This document shows positions 6,326 through 7,311 of a stretch of 7,311 nt of DNA, piece by piece. How positions within the stretch are numbered: the stretch's first letter is position 1; every line of letters starts with the position of its first letter. Position numbers and translations under genes: made by a program. The notes below the pieces were generated by a model, which was given only the letters and a program-made list of their open reading frames with translations, did no database searches and was not told the origin of the DNA. This DNA is from an uncultured Ruminococcus sp. (GTDB taxonomy: Bacteria > Bacillota_A > Clostridia > Oscillospirales > Ruminococcaceae): contig CACZPE010000261.1 in assembly GCA_902782875.1 (NCBI GenBank), positions 1-7,311 of the forward strand, read 5' to 3'.

Positions 6326-6425
6326 ATAATAACAGGCAAAAAAGTGGACGGGTCGCAAATGAAGCTGTATGGCATAAAAAGCATCAACAGAGCGGCCGTC
6401 GGCGATGCCGACTTTTGGTTATTAT
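6326..6425. other. Non-coding element closed by inverted repeats, foldable
   Basis: ATAATAAC (6326-6333) is the exact reverse complement of GTTATTAT (6418-6425). After a three-base bulge (AGG), CAAAA (6337-6341) continues pairing with TTTTG (6413-6417), giving 13 pairs that close a 100-base element. Inside, GTCGGC (6398-6403) pairs with GCCGAC (6407-6412) before TTTT, and an imperfect hairpin GCTGT-ATGGC (6364-6373) / GCAT-ACAG-GC (6381-6393) has bulges. The element lies between the ackA terminator and the serC -35 box. No promoter that would transcribe it was found, so it may be a structured RNA, a small mobile-element remnant or a DNA-level site. Confidence 0.4.
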
Positions 6426-6429
6426 GTTC

Positions 6430-6458
6430 TTGACAATACTGCTTTAACATGATATAAT
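6430..6458 (+). promoter_or_regulatory. Strong consensus promoter of serC
   Basis: Both hexamers are perfect: TTGACA (6430-6435), a 17-base spacer and TATAAT (6453-6458), with TG at 6450-6451 as an extended -10. The expected start is near 6465, leaving a leader of about 57 bases. This is the strongest promoter in the window and suggests high constitutive expression unless it is repressed. Confidence 0.9.
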
Positions 6459-6477
6459 TGAAAATGCGTATTATTCT

Positions 6478-6489
6478 GCACATATGTGC
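6478..6489. promoter_or_regulatory. 12 bp perfect palindrome in the serC leader
   Basis: GCACATATGTGC is perfectly self-complementary and lies about 13 bases after the predicted start site. As a hairpin its loop would be too tight to be very stable, so a dimeric repressor site is the more likely reading, but no regulator is known from this window. Confidence 0.35.
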
Positions 6490-6521
6490 TTACATAAAGA
6501 CAAATGAAAGGAAAGATCATC

Positions 6522-7311
6522 ATGTCAAGAGTTTACAACTTTTCTGCAGGTCCTGCAGTACTGCCCGAGGAAGTCCTCAGGGAGTGCGCAGAGGAAATGC
6601 TCGATTATAAGGGCTGCGGTATGTCCGTTATGGAGATGTCCCACCGTTCAAAGGTCTATGATAATATCATCAAAGAGGCTGAGCAGGATCTCCGCGACCT
6701 TATGAACATACCCGACAACTACAAGGTTATATTCGCACAGGGCGGCGCTTCCCTCGTATTCGCAGGCGTTCCCATGAACCTTATGAAAAGGGGCAAGGCT
6801 GCTTATATCATCACAGGTCAGTGGGCTAAGAAGGCTGCCGAAGAGGCTGAGAAGTACGGCGAGGTAGTAAGAGTTGCTTCCTCCGCTGACAAGACCTTCT
6901 CCTATATCCCCGACTGCTCTGATCTTGATATCCCCGATGATGCTGACTATGTATATATCTGCGAGAACAACACCATATACGGCACAAAGTTCTGGCAGCT
7001 CCCCGACACAAAGGGTCACGAGCTGGTAGCAGACGTATCCTCCTGCTTCCTTTCCGAGCCTGTTGATGTTTCCAAGTACGGCGTTATCTACGGCGGCGTT
7101 CAGAAGAACGTAGGCCCCTCCGGCGTACAGATAATCATAGTACGTGAGGATCTCATCGCTGACGGCCCCGCTCTCAAGTGCACTCCTACCATGATGAACT
7201 GGAAGATCCAGGCTGATAACGATTCTCTCTATAATACACCTCCCTGCTACGGTATCTATATCTGCGGCAAGGTGTTCAAGTGGATCAAGAAGATGGGCGG
7301 CCTTGAGGGTA
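6522..7311 (+). CDS. serC: Phosphoserine aminotransferase, N-terminal part (3' truncated)
   Basis: SerC transfers an amino group from glutamate to 3-phosphohydroxypyruvate, the second step of serine synthesis (it also acts in pyridoxal phosphate synthesis in some bacteria). The frame is open from ATG 6522 to the end of the window: 263 complete codons of the usual 360 or so. Visible family features: the start MSRVYNFSAGPAVLPEEVL; MSVMEMSHRSK; the cofactor-phosphate loop GGAS (74-77); ITGQWAKKA; VADVSSCFLSEPVDVSKYG; and GGVQKNVGPSG with the pyridoxal-phosphate lysine at K195. AAAGGA (6507-6512) lies nine bases before the start. An in-frame ATG at 6504 would add six residues but lacks a good ribosome binding site and is not typical of the family. 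The gene is driven by the strong promoter at 6430-6458. serA, a common neighbour, could lie beyond the right edge but is not seen. Confidence 0.95.
   Translation, partial: MSRVYNFSAGPAVLPEEVLRECAEEMLDYKGCGMSVMEMSHRSKVYDNIIKEAEQDLRDLMNIPDNYKVIFAQGGASLVFAGVPMNLMKRGKAAYIITGQWAKKAAEEAEKYGEVVRVASSADKTFSYIPDCSDLDIPDDADYVYICENNTIYGTKFWQLPDTKGHELVADVSSCFLSEPVDVSKYGVIYGGVQKNVGPSGVQIIIVREDLIADGPALKCTPTMMNWKIQADNDSLYNTPPCYGIYICGKVFKWIKKMGGLEG

Noticed and set aside
5309..6358. Long open frame of 349 codons on the minus strand.
   Set aside because: It is fully antisense to ackA, which has all its catalytic motifs, and it crosses the ackA terminator. A shadow frame caused by codon bias.
6334..6420. Resemblance to the class I cyclic-di-GMP riboswitch core (GGCAAA ... 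GGGtCGCAAA).
   Set aside because: The first internal stem is not formed, the bases after CGCAAA do not match the usual GCC, and the 3' receptor hairpin with GGxxACC is not recognisable. The element also lies upstream of the serC promoter, so it would not be in that mRNA.
6359..6433. A 24-codon open frame (ATG 6359 to TGA 6431-6433) inside the inverted-repeat element, ending DADFWLLCS.
   Set aside because: It has no convincing ribosome binding site or promoter, an open frame of this length is common by chance, and its stop codon overlaps the serC -35 box. Not called as a gene.

Overview
The window most likely comes from a Gram-positive anaerobe of the class Clostridia, plausibly a Ruminococcus-like member of the Oscillospiraceae. 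This is inferred from the fermentative acetate kinase, the strong AGGAG-type ribosome binding sites, the TTGaca/TATAAT promoters, frequent ATA isoleucine codons, the CmpB-type membrane protein, and a secreted protein with Pro/Glu- and Thr/Ala-rich linkers. No rRNA or other taxonomic marker is present, so the genus is a guess.

Layout. All genes lie on the + strand. (1) 1-369 is the 3' end of ilvC, closed by a clear intrinsic terminator. (2) 452-1120 is queC, standing alone. (3) 1128-1180 is a compact inverted array of telomere-like heptamers (GGGTATA / CCCTAAA). (4) 1201-1710 is a small CmpB-family membrane protein with a TTG start. (5) 1757-4935 is a two-gene transcription unit with its own extended -10 promoter, a leader hairpin, an MBOAT O-acyltransferase (1854-3266), a DHHW/AlgX-like SGNH-type partner (3279-4901) and a terminator. 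(6) 4966-6314 is a single-gene ackA unit with promoter, leader and terminator. (7) 6326-6425 is a non-coding, foldable element closed by inverted repeats. (8) From 6430 onward there is a perfect consensus promoter followed by serC, which runs off the right edge.

How the genes fit together. Most of the window is housekeeping metabolism: branched-chain amino acids (ilvC), serine (serC), queuosine precursor (queC) and acetate/ATP production (ackA), each apparently in its own unit. The accessory part is the MBOAT-DHHW pair. By analogy with AlgI/AlgJ/AlgX and related pairs, it would move acyl groups (probably acetyl) across the membrane and onto an extracellular glycan. The target polymer cannot be read from this window.

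No clearly new multi-gene system is visible. The points most worth a second look are the heptamer inverted repeat at 1128-1180, the inverted-repeat-closed element at 6326-6425, the atypical linkers of the DHHW protein, and the substituted GHRxVHGG motif in an otherwise intact AckA.
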